Of a stretch of 64,000 bases of DNA, positions 30,791 through 38,660 are shown in pieces. The translations under genes were made by a program, and so were the position numbers. Under the pieces are notes generated by a model. That model had not been told where the DNA came from, ran no database searches, and was given only the letters and a program-made list of their open reading frames with translations. The stretch comes from JAUXEH01 sp965533275 (GTDB lineage Bacteria > Acidobacteriota > Aminicenantia > Aminicenantales > Aminicenantaceae). How positions within the stretch are numbered: position 1 is the first letter of the stretch; each line of letters opens with the position of its first letter. The stretch is taken from assembly GCA_965533275.1 (NCBI GenBank), contig CBESWG010000008.1, forward strand, positions 43,277 through 107,276, given 5' to 3'.

Positions 30791-33369
30791 TGTACGTCTC
30801 CCCCCGATAATGGAAGGGTGAAGCTGAACGTTGCCCCATAGTTGGGATTGTTCCGGGCCCACAGCCTCCCCCCGTGCGATTCGATGATGGTCCGGTTGAC
30901 GCTCAGGCCTATGCCCATACCGTCGGATTTTGTGGTAAAGAAGGGATCGAAGATGCGCTCCAGCCGGCTTTCCTCGATGCCCATGCCGGCGTCCTGCACC
31001 TCCACCCTGAGGTAGCGCTCATCCTGCCGCAGGCTGCGTATGACCAGCTCTCCGGCCTCCTGATCCTGGTACATCATGGCATCGAAGCCGTTCCGGATCA
31101 GGTTCATCAGCACCTGCTGCAGCTGCACGCGGTCGCCCAGGACAGGAGGAAGGTCGGCCTCCAATTGGAGTGATATCTCCACTCGGTGCCCGGTCGGGTC
31201 CCGCTTGATCAGGGAGGCCACTTCCTCGATGACCTCCTGGATGCTGAGGGCGATAAATTCTCTTTCCTCCTTCTTCATCATGCGCCGCAGGTTTTTGATG
31301 ACGGCGCTGGCCCGCTCCGTGTCCTCTGCGATGTCCTTCAGGATATCGGCCAGTTCGACCATATCGGGCTGGCCGGCCGCTATGAACCGCCGGGCCGCCT
31401 GGGCATTGCTCAGGATGGCGGCCAGTGGCTGGTTGATCTCATGGGCTAGGGCCCCGGCCAACTCACCCAGAGTCGTGATGCGCGTGACGTGGGCCAACTC
31501 CTCCCCCAGGGCCCGGGCCTTGACCGTAGTCCGTTTGCGCAACAGAGCATTGGTGAAGATCTCTCCCAGCAGCCGCAGCCGGCTCACCAGCTCATCGGGC
31601 CAGTGTCTTTGGGTCCTCATGCTGCTAAGGGAGATAACGAACTCGACCCCGCCCTCCACCGAGATAGGTATGAAGGCGACTGAGCCCAAGCCGGCCTCCA
31701 AGAGGGAGGCCCTGTCTTCCTCTGCCTCGAGTGGGAGATCCTCGGGAAGCCGGTTCACGATGACTTCCTCACCCAGGCTTATACGGGCGAACACCCAGGG
31801 CATAAACTGCGGGAGGTCCGAAGAAAGATGGGGCTCGAAACCGGGGAAAGCGAATGAGCTGATCGGCTCAACTCCGGACATGTCCTGGGCAAACTCGAAC
31901 AGGACTGCCCCGGTGACTCCAAGAAACTCCGCAATTTCTCTCAGCCCCTGCTCGATCTGTGTCTCGACCTCTTTCACAGGGAGGTTGACGAACATGGCGG
32001 ACAGATCCGAGAGCAGCCGTTCGAACCGCAGGCGGTCCTCCCTATCCCTCTCATTCTTTTTCTGTTCCGTGACGTCCTGAACGGTCCCCACCATCCGTTT
32101 CGCCTGTCCGGATGCATCAAAGAGGATCTCGGCCTGTTCGTGGACGACGCGGATCGTGCCGTCCGGAAGAACGATGCGGTGATCGATGCGGTAGGGCTCG
32201 TTCGCTCGCATGGCCTGGTTCACGGCCTCCTCCACGATCTCCCGGTCTTCGGGATGAACGGTCTGCAGGAAGGCCTCGTAGGTGGCCCCGAATTTCTGGG
32301 GCTTGAGACCGAAGATCCGGTAGATCTCGTCGGACCAGAACAGGGAGTCGGCCAGGATATCCCAGTCCCAGTTACCTAGGCGAGCGATGCGTTGAGCCTC
32401 GGCCAGGCTCGACTCGCTGTGCCGGAGTGCCTGTTCGGTCTGTTTTCGCTCGGTAATGTCCCGATTGCTGGCCCGGATCCCCAGGAAATCTCCTTCCTCG
32501 CTGTGAACGGGCTGGCAAGCATGTTCGATCCAGCGGAGCTGCCCTCCCCTGGTCTTGATCCGGAATTGCACCTCTCCGGGGCCGCGCTCCGTATGGGACT
32601 TTCGGCAGTGCTCCTCCCAGGCTTTCCGGTCCTCGGGTTCCACGATCCGGGCAAAAAGGCCGGGATCCTGTTGGAAATCCTGTGCCGCGTAACCCGTGAT
32701 TCGCCGGCAGGACGGAGAGACATAGCGAAAGGATCCCTCCGGATTGAGCCACACCTCCCAGTCGTAGGTGAAATCCGCGACCATCCGGTAGTTGATCTCT
32801 GTCTCATGCAGCCTGGCAAGGGCCTTCTCCCTATCCTCGATCTCCTGACGCAGCTCGCGGCTTGTATCACCCAGCTCCACTTCCTGTGCAGCGACTCGCC
32901 TCTCTAGCTGCCCCTTCAGCCTCAGGAGCTCACCCTCGTCCTGCTTCCTCTGGGTGATGTCTTCTTTCACCGCCACAAAATGAGTGATGACTCCCCGCCC
33001 ATCCTGCACGGGAGAGATCGAGGCCATCTCCCAGTAGGGTTCCCCGTTCTTCTTCAGGTTGCAGAACTCCCCCCGCCACTCCTTCCCCTGCTTGAGAGAT
33101 GTCCACATGTCGCGATAGAATTCGGGAGTGTGATGGCCCGATCTCAGCAGGTTCGGTTTCCGTCCGAGGGCCTCCTCGGCCGTGTAACCGGTCAGTTCGG
33201 TAAACTTGGGATTGACGTACTGAATGGATCCCTCGGCATCGGTGATGATGACCGTGGCGGGGCTGTGCTCAACGGCCAGCCTCAGTTTACGGAGCTCTTC
33301 AGAAGCGGCGCCCTCCGGCAGTGAGCTGGCTGCCGAATCCCGGTCAGCTCTCTCTTCCTTCTCAGCCAT
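30787..33369 (-). CDS. multi-PAS sensor histidine kinase, FixL/NtrB-like
   Basis: 860 residues without membrane helices. Order: PAS with PAC (about 25-145), a coiled segment, PAS (about 192-310), PAS (about 315-435), a GAF-like region (about 440-600), HisKA with the phospho-His in GALAHEINQPLAAILSNA (about 650), and HATPase with N box (LMNLIRNGFDAM), DAGMGI and GMGIGLSV. The HEINQPL form is typical of FixL-like kinases paired with FixJ regulators, as here. No haem-binding His can be assigned with confidence, so the signal is unknown. Strong promoter upstream at 33434-33462. Confidence 0.9.
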   Translation of the reverse strand: MAEKEERADRDSAASSLPEGAASEELRKLRLAVEHSPATVIITDAEGSIQYVNPKFTELTGYTAEEALGRKPNLLRSGHHTPEFYRDMWTSLKQGKEWRGEFCNLKKNGEPYWEMASISPVQDGRGVITHFVAVKEDITQRKQDEGELLRLKGQLERRVAAQEVELGDTSRELRQEIEDREKALARLHETEINYRMVADFTYDWEVWLNPEGSFRYVSPSCRRITGYAAQDFQQDPGLFARIVEPEDRKAWEEHCRKSHTERGPGEVQFRIKTRGGQLRWIEHACQPVHSEEGDFLGIRASNRDITERKQTEQALRHSESSLAEAQRIARLGNWDWDILADSLFWSDEIYRIFGLKPQKFGATYEAFLQTVHPEDREIVEEAVNQAMRANEPYRIDHRIVLPDGTIRVVHEQAEILFDASGQAKRMVGTVQDVTEQKKNERDREDRLRFERLLSDLSAMFVNLPVKEVETQIEQGLREIAEFLGVTGAVLFEFAQDMSGVEPISSFAFPGFEPHLSSDLPQFMPWVFARISLGEEVIVNRLPEDLPLEAEEDRASLLEAGLGSVAFIPISVEGGVEFVISLSSMRTQRHWPDELVSRLRLLGEIFTNALLRKRTTVKARALGEELAHVTRITTLGELAGALAHEINQPLAAILSNAQAARRFIAAGQPDMVELADILKDIAEDTERASAVIKNLRRMMKKEEREFIALSIQEVIEEVASLIKRDPTGHRVEISLQLEADLPPVLGDRVQLQQVLMNLIRNGFDAMMYQDQEAGELVIRSLRQDERYLRVEVQDAGMGIEESRLERIFDPFFTTKSDGMGIGLSVNRTIIESHGGRLWARNNPNYGATFSFTLPLSGGDVQ

Positions 33370-33433
33370 TTCGAATGTGGCCCCCTTTCTGATCGATCCG
33401 GAGCGAGATTTTCATTCCTGGAATAAAGAGCCT

Positions 33434-33462
33434 ATTATATGCAGATATGCCTGGGATTTCAA
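33434..33462 (-). promoter_or_regulatory. sigma-70-type promoter for two-component operon
   Basis: On the minus strand: TTGAAA (33457-33462), 17-base spacer, TATAAT (33434-33439), about 65 bases before the kinase ATG at 33369. The -10 is perfect. Confidence 0.7.
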
Positions 33463-33487
33463 TCGGAGGGGGAGCGACCAGAACCGC

Positions 33488-34054
33488 TTATCGCGATCCC
33501 CAGAACAGGCCCAGTGTGAGCGCGTAATAGGCCTGGTCCTGGCGGACTCCCTCGGCCACCACGTAGTTGAACTGGAAGGATCCGACCAGTTTGAGGCTGG
33601 GGCTCAGCCGGAAGATCGCACCGACCTCGGGGATAAATCCCAGATGCCATTTATCTGAGGTGATCGTTCCCTCGGGAGACTCGATCGCCTGACTCATCCG
33701 GTAGCCGCCCACACGCACCCCGGCAAAGGGGAGATATGCGGCGTTGTTCTGGACATAAAAATGCAGGGTTGCCATGACCGGCAGGGACTTTAACGTGCGC
33801 GTCTCAGTGCCGGCTTCGCCCGCGTTGGACTGCTTGAAATAGCTGTAGTCGAGGGAGACACCCAGGGACCAGAATTCACTCATGAAGCGCCGGACTTCGG
33901 CCCCGCCGCCCAGGAAACTGGCCTTGTCGATGAATGCATTGGTGTTGCCGGCGGGGAATGACATTTTATAGTATGCCCCGGCCAGCCACTCCTGGCCGAA
34001 ACTCATTCCGCTGAAGAGCAGAAACAGGATCAAAACGAGCGAGAGTTTCTTCAT
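33488..34054 (-). CDS. outer-membrane beta-barrel protein, unknown
   Basis: 188 residues. Signal peptide MKKLSLVLILFLLFSGMSFG, then barrel strands (EWLAGAYYKMSFPAG, GGGAEVRRFM, WSLGVSLDYSYF, LPVMATLHFYVQ, YLPFAGVRVGGYRM, LKLVGSFQFNYVV, YALTLGLFWGSR). It belongs to the outer-membrane-beta-barrel superfamily of 8-stranded porin-like or OmpW/OmpX-like proteins. AGGAGGT ribosome site. Function unknown; no enzymatic residues. Confidence 0.72.
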   Translation of the reverse strand: MKKLSLVLILFLLFSGMSFGQEWLAGAYYKMSFPAGNTNAFIDKASFLGGGAEVRRFMSEFWSLGVSLDYSYFKQSNAGEAGTETRTLKSLPVMATLHFYVQNNAAYLPFAGVRVGGYRMSQAIESPEGTITSDKWHLGFIPEVGAIFRLSPSLKLVGSFQFNYVVAEGVRQDQAYYALTLGLFWGSR

Positions 34055-34085
34055 ATCAGACCTCCTGCCCTATTGTAGCGCGATC

Positions 34086-34320
34086 TCATTCCCCCGTCCA
34101 GATGATGCCGATGCCCTGAACCCAGAAGGAGACGGTGAAATCCTTGGCTTCGAGGCCGTAGTAGTAGCGGACATTGAGGAGGAGGCCCGCACTCTCATGA
34201 AACCGAACGATGCCGCCAGCGCGAACCTTACCCTATCATCGTCATTGATCTCTCCCGGAAAACAGAAAAACGGCGGCCAGTATGAGGCCGAACAAGAGGC
34301 CCAGGAAGGCATGGTCACGT
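34086..34320 (-). pseudogene. decayed outer-membrane protein fragment
   Basis: In one frame (34232 down to the stop at 34086) reads VRAGGIVRFHESAGLLLNVR then YYYGLEAKDFTVSFWVQGIG, the last strands of a barrel protein. Upstream this frame is closed by stops, and a different frame carries a strand-like DDDRVRFALAASFGF, which suggests a frameshift. Further upstream a 27-codon ORF beginning PRDHAFLGLLFGLILAAVFL could be a separate hydrophobic peptide or an old signal sequence. No intact gene can be built from the region. Confidence 0.5.
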
Positions 34321-34418
34321 GGCATTCTCAAGATGGTCGCTCCCCCAGAACACTTGTTGGAATAGTATAGCATGGGCGCCCGGGTGAAGTGCAAATTCAG
34401 CACGCCATCCATGATCCC

Positions 34419-35327
34419 TCAGCCCTGTTTGATGAAGGTCCCGCTGCGGTATTCCTCGAAGGCCAGCTGGAGTTCCTCACGGGTATTCATCACGATCGGC
34501 CCATACCAGGCAACAGGCTCATTGAGGGGCCTGCCGGCGATGAACAGCAGCCGGAGCACATCCTTTGTGGTGTTTTCTTTTGCTGTTTTTGTTGTTGTTT
34601 TTACTGCTGTTGTTGGTGATCCGGTTATATACACGTCTGTCCCTGTGCCGAACAACACGAGTTCCCCTCCCCCGACGATCCTCGTGTTATCGAGATCGAA
34701 ATGCCCTCCGCCCTCCAGCACATAGGCCAGCACGGTGTGCCCCTCCTCGACCTCGTGTGTGAAGGTCGCACCCGCAGGGATGGACACATCGAAGTATTCT
34801 GGATCGATGACGATATCCCGGGCAGGGCCCTGGACCTCGCCGTAACGGCCGGAGATGACCTTGACAGAAACTCCGTTGTCTTCTTCGATGCCGGGGATGT
34901 CAGCGGCTCGAATGTCGCGGTAGCGCGGCGGCATCATCTTCTGCTCGGACGGGAGGTTGACCCAGAGCTGGAGCCCCCCCATGCTTCCGTCTCCGCCGGC
35001 CTTGGGCATCTCCTGATGTACGATCCCGCTGCCGGCGGTCATCCACTGCATGTCTCCGGGACCGATGATGCCGGAATTGCCCAGGCTGTCCCCGTGTTCC
35101 ACCTTGCCCTGGAGCATGTAGGTCACGGTCTCGATCCCGCGGTGGGGATGCCAGGGAAAACCAGCCAGATAGTCGCGGGGATTTTGGGAACGGAAGTCAT
35201 CCAGCAGCAGGAAGGGATCGAAGGTCGGGACCTCGGCGTGACCGAAGACGCGGTTCAGGCGGACACCCGCGCCCTCCCGAGTGGGCTGCCCCCTGAATAC
35301 GGCGCGGATGCCGCGGGCATAGCTCAT
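34419..35327 (-). CDS. pirin-family bicupin protein
   Basis: 302 residues. Pirin N-domain signatures: FDPFLLLDDF, FPWHPHRGIETVTYML, HGDSLGN and MTAGSGIVHQE, giving the His/His/His/Glu metal site (HPHRG, HGD, HQE). The C-terminal cupin ends LNEPVAWYGPIVMNTREEL as usual. Pirins are iron-binding cupins, some with quercetinase activity. Odd point: a Thr/Lys-rich insert of about 20 residues (SPTTAVKTTTKTAKENTTKD) sits before LRLLFIAGRPL. The ATG overlaps the stop of the receiver gene (ATGA at 35324-35327). Confidence 0.9.
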   Translation of the reverse strand: MSYARGIRAVFRGQPTREGAGVRLNRVFGHAEVPTFDPFLLLDDFRSQNPRDYLAGFPWHPHRGIETVTYMLQGKVEHGDSLGNSGIIGPGDMQWMTAGSGIVHQEMPKAGGDGSMGGLQLWVNLPSEQKMMPPRYRDIRAADIPGIEEDNGVSVKVISGRYGEVQGPARDIVIDPEYFDVSIPAGATFTHEVEEGHTVLAYVLEGGGHFDLDNTRIVGGGELVLFGTGTDVYITGSPTTAVKTTTKTAKENTTKDVLRLLFIAGRPLNEPVAWYGPIVMNTREELQLAFEEYRSGTFIKQG

Positions 35328-35716
35328 CCCAAATCCGAGCCCGCCTTATCTCCATTCCAGAGAGACATGATCTTCTGGAGCAGCTGCTGGTGGTCGACCG
35401 GCTTCTCAAGGAAGGCCACGGCTCCCGAGGCGCGGGCCCGTTCACGCAGCTTTGCGTCAGTAAAGGCAGTGATGAATATGATCCTGAGACGGGACTCGAT
35501 CTGTGTGAGCCGCTCCTGGAGTTCGAGCCCGCTGAGGCCGGGCAGCCGGACATCCAGGATCAGGCAGCCAGAGACCTGCGGAGATAAAAAATCCAGGAAT
35601 TCCTCTGCCGAGGCAAAGGTCTGCACATCAAAGCCCGCGGAAGAAAGGAAGCGCCGCATGGCCTTGCGGATCGATGCATCGTCATCAACGAGAAATATCT
35701 GTTTTTCTATCTCCAT
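35324..35716 (-). CDS. stand-alone receiver-domain response regulator
   Basis: 130 residues from the ATG at 35716 (GGCGGAG just upstream); a TTG at 35734 is a less likely start. Single receiver domain: IFLVDDDASIRKAM, phospho-Asp in CLILDVRLPGLSG, Thr in IIFITAFTD and Lys in FLEKPVD. It resembles the FixJ receiver encoded at 30149 (same CLILDV-x-x-PGLSGL block) but lacks an output domain, so it may act as a phosphate sink or through protein contact. Coupled to the pirin gene. Confidence 0.88.
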   Translation of the reverse strand: MEIEKQIFLVDDDASIRKAMRRFLSSAGFDVQTFASAEEFLDFLSPQVSGCLILDVRLPGLSGLELQERLTQIESRLRIIFITAFTDAKLRERARASGAVAFLEKPVDHQQLLQKIMSLWNGDKAGSDLG

Positions 35717-35758
35717 TATCTCCGCCAACACCAATGGTAGAGGGCTGGGAAAGGGCCG

Positions 35759-35775
35759 TCAATTGGACCTTAGTC
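35759..35775. promoter_or_regulatory. repeated 17-base motif, copy 2
   Basis: TCAATTGGACCTTAGTC, identical to 19091-19107. It lies 43 bases upstream of the receiver-gene ATG (35716), in the same orientation to its gene as copy 1. A CGAAAATGGGAG follows at about 35800, resembling CGAAAAATGAGAG after copy 1. Confidence 0.45.
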
Positions 35776-35870
35776 GTACATCACCTATTTTACTTTTCTC
35801 GAAAATGGGAGAAAATTCGCGCATAATTCCTTCGATCCCCGTCCGCTCACAGAGGAAAGGGAATCCCAGA

Positions 35871-35906
35871 CAGACAGATAAAACGGAAGAAGGAAAGGAA
35901 GGGAAG
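35871..35906 (+). promoter_or_regulatory. purine-rich 4-base-rhythm leader
   Basis: CAGACAGACAGATAAAACGG then AAGAAGGAAAGGAAGGGAAG directly before the ATG at 35907. Near-perfect 4-base periodicity and almost no pyrimidine except the C of CAGA. Confidence 0.4.
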
Positions 35907-36026
35907 ATGATACGCCGCATCGCGAAATACAAAATACGCGAGAGCCAGGCAGAGTGGGTCCGTCAGGCCGTGCTGGAATTAATCAGGCCGAGTCCTTCTC
36001 ACAGTCTATCGAGGTCGATCTTTTAG
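35907..36026 (+). pseudogene. truncated antibiotic-biosynthesis-monooxygenase-like fragment
   Basis: 39 codons. MIRRIAKYKIRESQAEWVRQ followed by AVLELI matches the first strand and helix of ABM-superfamily dimeric ferredoxin-like proteins (about 100 residues). The remaining residues (RPSPSHSLSRSIF) do not fit, and the frame stops at 36026, so the rest was lost. Strong ribosome site AAGGAAGGGA remains. Confidence 0.55.
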
Positions 36027-36045
36027 CCTCGACCGAACCCGGCTG

Positions 36046-36657
36046 TCAGTAGAAATATCGCAGCCCGACCTGCACGCTCAACGAGCTCAGGTCGACCGAA
36101 AATGTCTCAGAGGGGCCGAGCAGATACACCGTCTCGACCGTAGCGGTGCGGTAGAGATACAGGGCTTCTCCATAGAAAGCCAGGCTGTTCGAGGCCCGAA
36201 AATGAGCCCCCAGCCCCCCGAATACTCCCAAGCCGTCCTTGGGATCCTGCTTGACCACCGTCGCCTCATTGATGCTCTGGCGCTCCAGGGCATTGAAATG
36301 GGTGAAAAACCAGCCGAAACCGCCGAACACGTAGGGAACAAAGTTTGCCTCGTCGACAAAGCTGTAGCGGGCGGACAGCAGAAGGGGAGTCACAAAGAGA
36401 TCGCCGTTAAGGAAACCGCCTTCGACCTTGGTTACGGAGTGCTGCGCATATTTCCACTCGAGGGCCAGCTGCAGCCTGTTCCGGATAGGGAGCACAAATC
36501 CGATGGTCGAGCCATAGCCGTTGCTGACATTTTCTGCGGTCGGCACGTAGTACGAAAACGCCAGGAGGAAGCCTCCTCCGCGCAGCTGGGCGAATCCGGG
36601 GCTGGCGATCAGAACGACGCCCAGGAGCACACTCACGATCACGGCTAGCTTCTTCAT
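36046..36657 (-). CDS. outer-membrane beta-barrel protein, unknown
   Basis: 203 residues from the ATG at 36657 (AAGGAGATATCC upstream). Signal peptide MKKLAVIVSVLLGVVLIASPGFAQ. Mature strands include GGGFLLAFSYYVP, GSTIGFVLPIRNRLQLALEWKY, FVTPLLLSARYSF, FVPYVFGGFGWFF, LAFYGEALYLYRTA and LSVQVGLRYFY with the terminal Tyr favoured by the barrel-assembly machinery. About 8 strands. Function unknown; single gene. Confidence 0.72.
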   Translation of the reverse strand: MKKLAVIVSVLLGVVLIASPGFAQLRGGGFLLAFSYYVPTAENVSNGYGSTIGFVLPIRNRLQLALEWKYAQHSVTKVEGGFLNGDLFVTPLLLSARYSFVDEANFVPYVFGGFGWFFTHFNALERQSINEATVVKQDPKDGLGVFGGLGAHFRASNSLAFYGEALYLYRTATVETVYLLGPSETFSVDLSSLSVQVGLRYFY

Positions 36658-36760
36658 GGATATCTCCTTCCGGCTCATAACATCCGAGTCAAAGTGTTGC
36701 ACAACGCCTGGAAACTGTCAACGAAGGGGGGGACGGAAGCGTTGGTCGGAGGCTTAGGCT

Positions 36761-37606
36761 TTACGGCAGCTTCTCCAGGCGGAGGGTGGTCCAAACAGGC
36801 AGGTGATCGCTGGCCTGGGCCTCCTCCACTTTACCCCTGGCTTCGACGCTGAAACCCTTGACGAAGATGTAATCCATTGTAAATCCAAAAATGCCCAGGG
36901 GATCGGTTTTGGTGGGGCCTATGCCCCTGGTGGCTTGCGTGAAGCCAGCCCTGCGGAACCTGCGTTCCGTCTCACGGACCATGTACTGGGATTCTGTGTT
37001 GAAATCCCCGCCTACAACCACATAGGGGACGCTTCGCCCGATGTGGTCGACGATGGCCCCAACTTGGTCCAGCTGCTGTTCGGTGCCGATGATGAAAAAC
37101 TCGGTGTGTGCGCTGACCGCCAGCAGCTCAAAATCACCGATCTTGAGCGTGGCAAAGACGGCGTTTCGATTCATCCGGCGAACGGGATGCTCATGCGGAA
37201 GGACAACCTTCATGTGCCTGCTGATGGGCCAGGGACTCAGCACGGCATTGCCGAAGCCTTCCCCACTGTCGCTGTATAGGGCCGAGGGATAGTAGACGTA
37301 GTTGAGCCGGAGCTTCTCGGCTATGGAACGGACTCCTGTGGAGCCCATCTCCTGAAGCAGCACAACGTCCGCGCCCATCAGCTCGGGAATGGATTCCAGC
37401 TCCCGGATGGCCTCCTCGGTCTTCCTACCATATTTGATGTTGTAGGAAACCACCTTGAGGCTGCCTGTGAAAGAGGGAGGGGGTCCGGAGAGGTTCCCTG
37501 TGAATTTGGGGCCATCAGGCTGGAGATAGTTTTTACTGACTGAAAAGCAGGAAAATGTGAGTGCTACTGCCAGGACGAGAAAGCCCCAGCGGAGCCGGTT
37601 CGTCAC
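36761..37606 (-). CDS. endonuclease/exonuclease/phosphatase-fold lipoprotein (second copy)
   Basis: 281 residues starting at a GTG that overlaps the stop of the gene upstream (GTGA at 37603-37606). Signal with lipobox-like LTFSC. Catalytic motifs of the Mg-dependent EEP superfamily: VSYNIKYG, LLQEMGS (Glu), GGDFNTE (Asp/Asn) and SDHLPVW (Asp/His). The fold covers DNase I, exonuclease III, sphingomyelinase and inositol phosphatases; as an exported lipoprotein it more likely acts on a phosphodiester of lipid, nucleotide or glycan origin. Tandem paralogue of the gene at 37603-38457. Confidence 0.85.
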   Translation of the reverse strand: MTNRLRWGFLVLAVALTFSCFSVSKNYLQPDGPKFTGNLSGPPPSFTGSLKVVSYNIKYGRKTEEAIRELESIPELMGADVVLLQEMGSTGVRSIAEKLRLNYVYYPSALYSDSGEGFGNAVLSPWPISRHMKVVLPHEHPVRRMNRNAVFATLKIGDFELLAVSAHTEFFIIGTEQQLDQVGAIVDHIGRSVPYVVVGGDFNTESQYMVRETERRFRRAGFTQATRGIGPTKTDPLGIFGFTMDYIFVKGFSVEARGKVEEAQASDHLPVWTTLRLEKLP

Positions 37607-38457
37607 CGTCCCCCGCCTGGGTTCTCCAGCTTGACGGAAAGCCAGATCGGAAGATGGTCACTGGCGGTCGCGTCTTCGGCCTTCCCGGCGGACACGACCG
37701 CCATCCCCTTGACAAAGAGGTGGTCCAATTCCAGGTCGACGATTCCTAGGAGGTCGCGTTTATGCGTGGGGCCGATGTCCCCGGTGGCACGTGTGTAGCC
37801 GGACCTGAGGAAGATCCGCTCCATTTCGCGCACGATATAACCTGAATCGGTGTTGAAGTCTCCACCGATGATCCCGAATGAGTACTTTTTTTCCAGGTTA
37901 TCGGCCACGTGGGCCATCTGATCCAGGCGTACCGCATTCGCATACAGCATGGTGTGTGTGTGGACGTTCCCTACCAGCACCTCGGAACCAGCTACGTCCA
38001 GCACGGACAGCACGGCTATGCGGTGCATCTTGCGCAGGGGATTTTCATGGGGCAGCACCACTTTCCAATGTTCCTTGATGGGCCAGCGGCTCAGGACGGC
38101 GTTTCCAAACTCGCGGCTCTGGCGGTACATGGCCGTGGGGTAGAAGACGTAGTTGTAGTTCAAGCGCCGGGCGATGGCTTCTGCCGCAGAGGTGTGGGCT
38201 TCCTGCAGGAGGATGACGTCCGCATTCTTCAGCGCGCTCGTGTTAGACAGGTCGTCGACCGCCGCGTCCAGCTTTTCCGCCCACTGAATATTATAGGAAA
38301 CCGCCCGCAGTGTTCCCTGGAATTCAGGCTGGCTGGTGGCATAGTTTCCCGAGTAACTGGGGCCAGGGGAGCCGTCGTAGCTCTGTTCCACCGATACGCA
38401 GCCGGCCCCGAGCAGGCTGAGGCAGAGCGCAGTGATAGTGACTGTTCGTTTCCACAT
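37603..38457 (-). CDS. endonuclease/exonuclease/phosphatase-fold lipoprotein (first copy)
   Basis: 284 residues from the ATG at 38457; the frame to 38505 is longer but lacks a ribosome site. Lipobox LLGAGC gives a lipidated Cys near 20. EEP motifs: VSYNIQWAE, ILLQEAHTS, FGNAVLSRWPI, GGDFNTD and ASDHLPIW. It shares long stretches with its neighbour (NYVFYPTAMY / NYVYYPSALY, GNAVLSxWPI), so the pair arose by tandem duplication. Substrate unknown. The TATAAT-like -10 in GTGTATAATATAAG (about 38494-38507) could drive both. Confidence 0.85.
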   Translation of the reverse strand: MWKRTVTITALCLSLLGAGCVSVEQSYDGSPGPSYSGNYATSQPEFQGTLRAVSYNIQWAEKLDAAVDDLSNTSALKNADVILLQEAHTSAAEAIARRLNYNYVFYPTAMYRQSREFGNAVLSRWPIKEHWKVVLPHENPLRKMHRIAVLSVLDVAGSEVLVGNVHTHTMLYANAVRLDQMAHVADNLEKKYSFGIIGGDFNTDSGYIVREMERIFLRSGYTRATGDIGPTHKRDLLGIVDLELDHLFVKGMAVVSAGKAEDATASDHLPIWLSVKLENPGGGR

Positions 38458-38588
38458 GATCTGTATTCTTCCGTTGGGATATAATAAATCTCTTATATTA
38501 TACACGATTCCCAGATAATTTATAAGGTATGCGCGTACAACACATTTAAACCTCCAAAAACACCAAAACGTTTCATCTCATGTGCGGC

Positions 38589-38617
38589 TTGACTCCGCTG
38601 GTAAGGAGTGATAACTA
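38589..38617 (+). promoter_or_regulatory. sigma-70-type promoter for sugar-oxidoreductase operon
   Basis: TTGACT (38589-38594), 17-base spacer, TAACTA (38612-38617), 43 bases before the ATG at 38661. Confidence 0.55.
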
Positions 38618-38660
38618 GTAGGGTGACTCGCAGGAATCCAATCCAGAGAGAGGACAAAAC

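Noticed and set aside
34701..36026. 441-codon plus-strand ORF opposite the pirin and receiver genes
   Set aside because: It is the antisense shadow of two clear genes with diagnostic motifs; only its last 39 codons (from 35907) have independent support and are listed separately.
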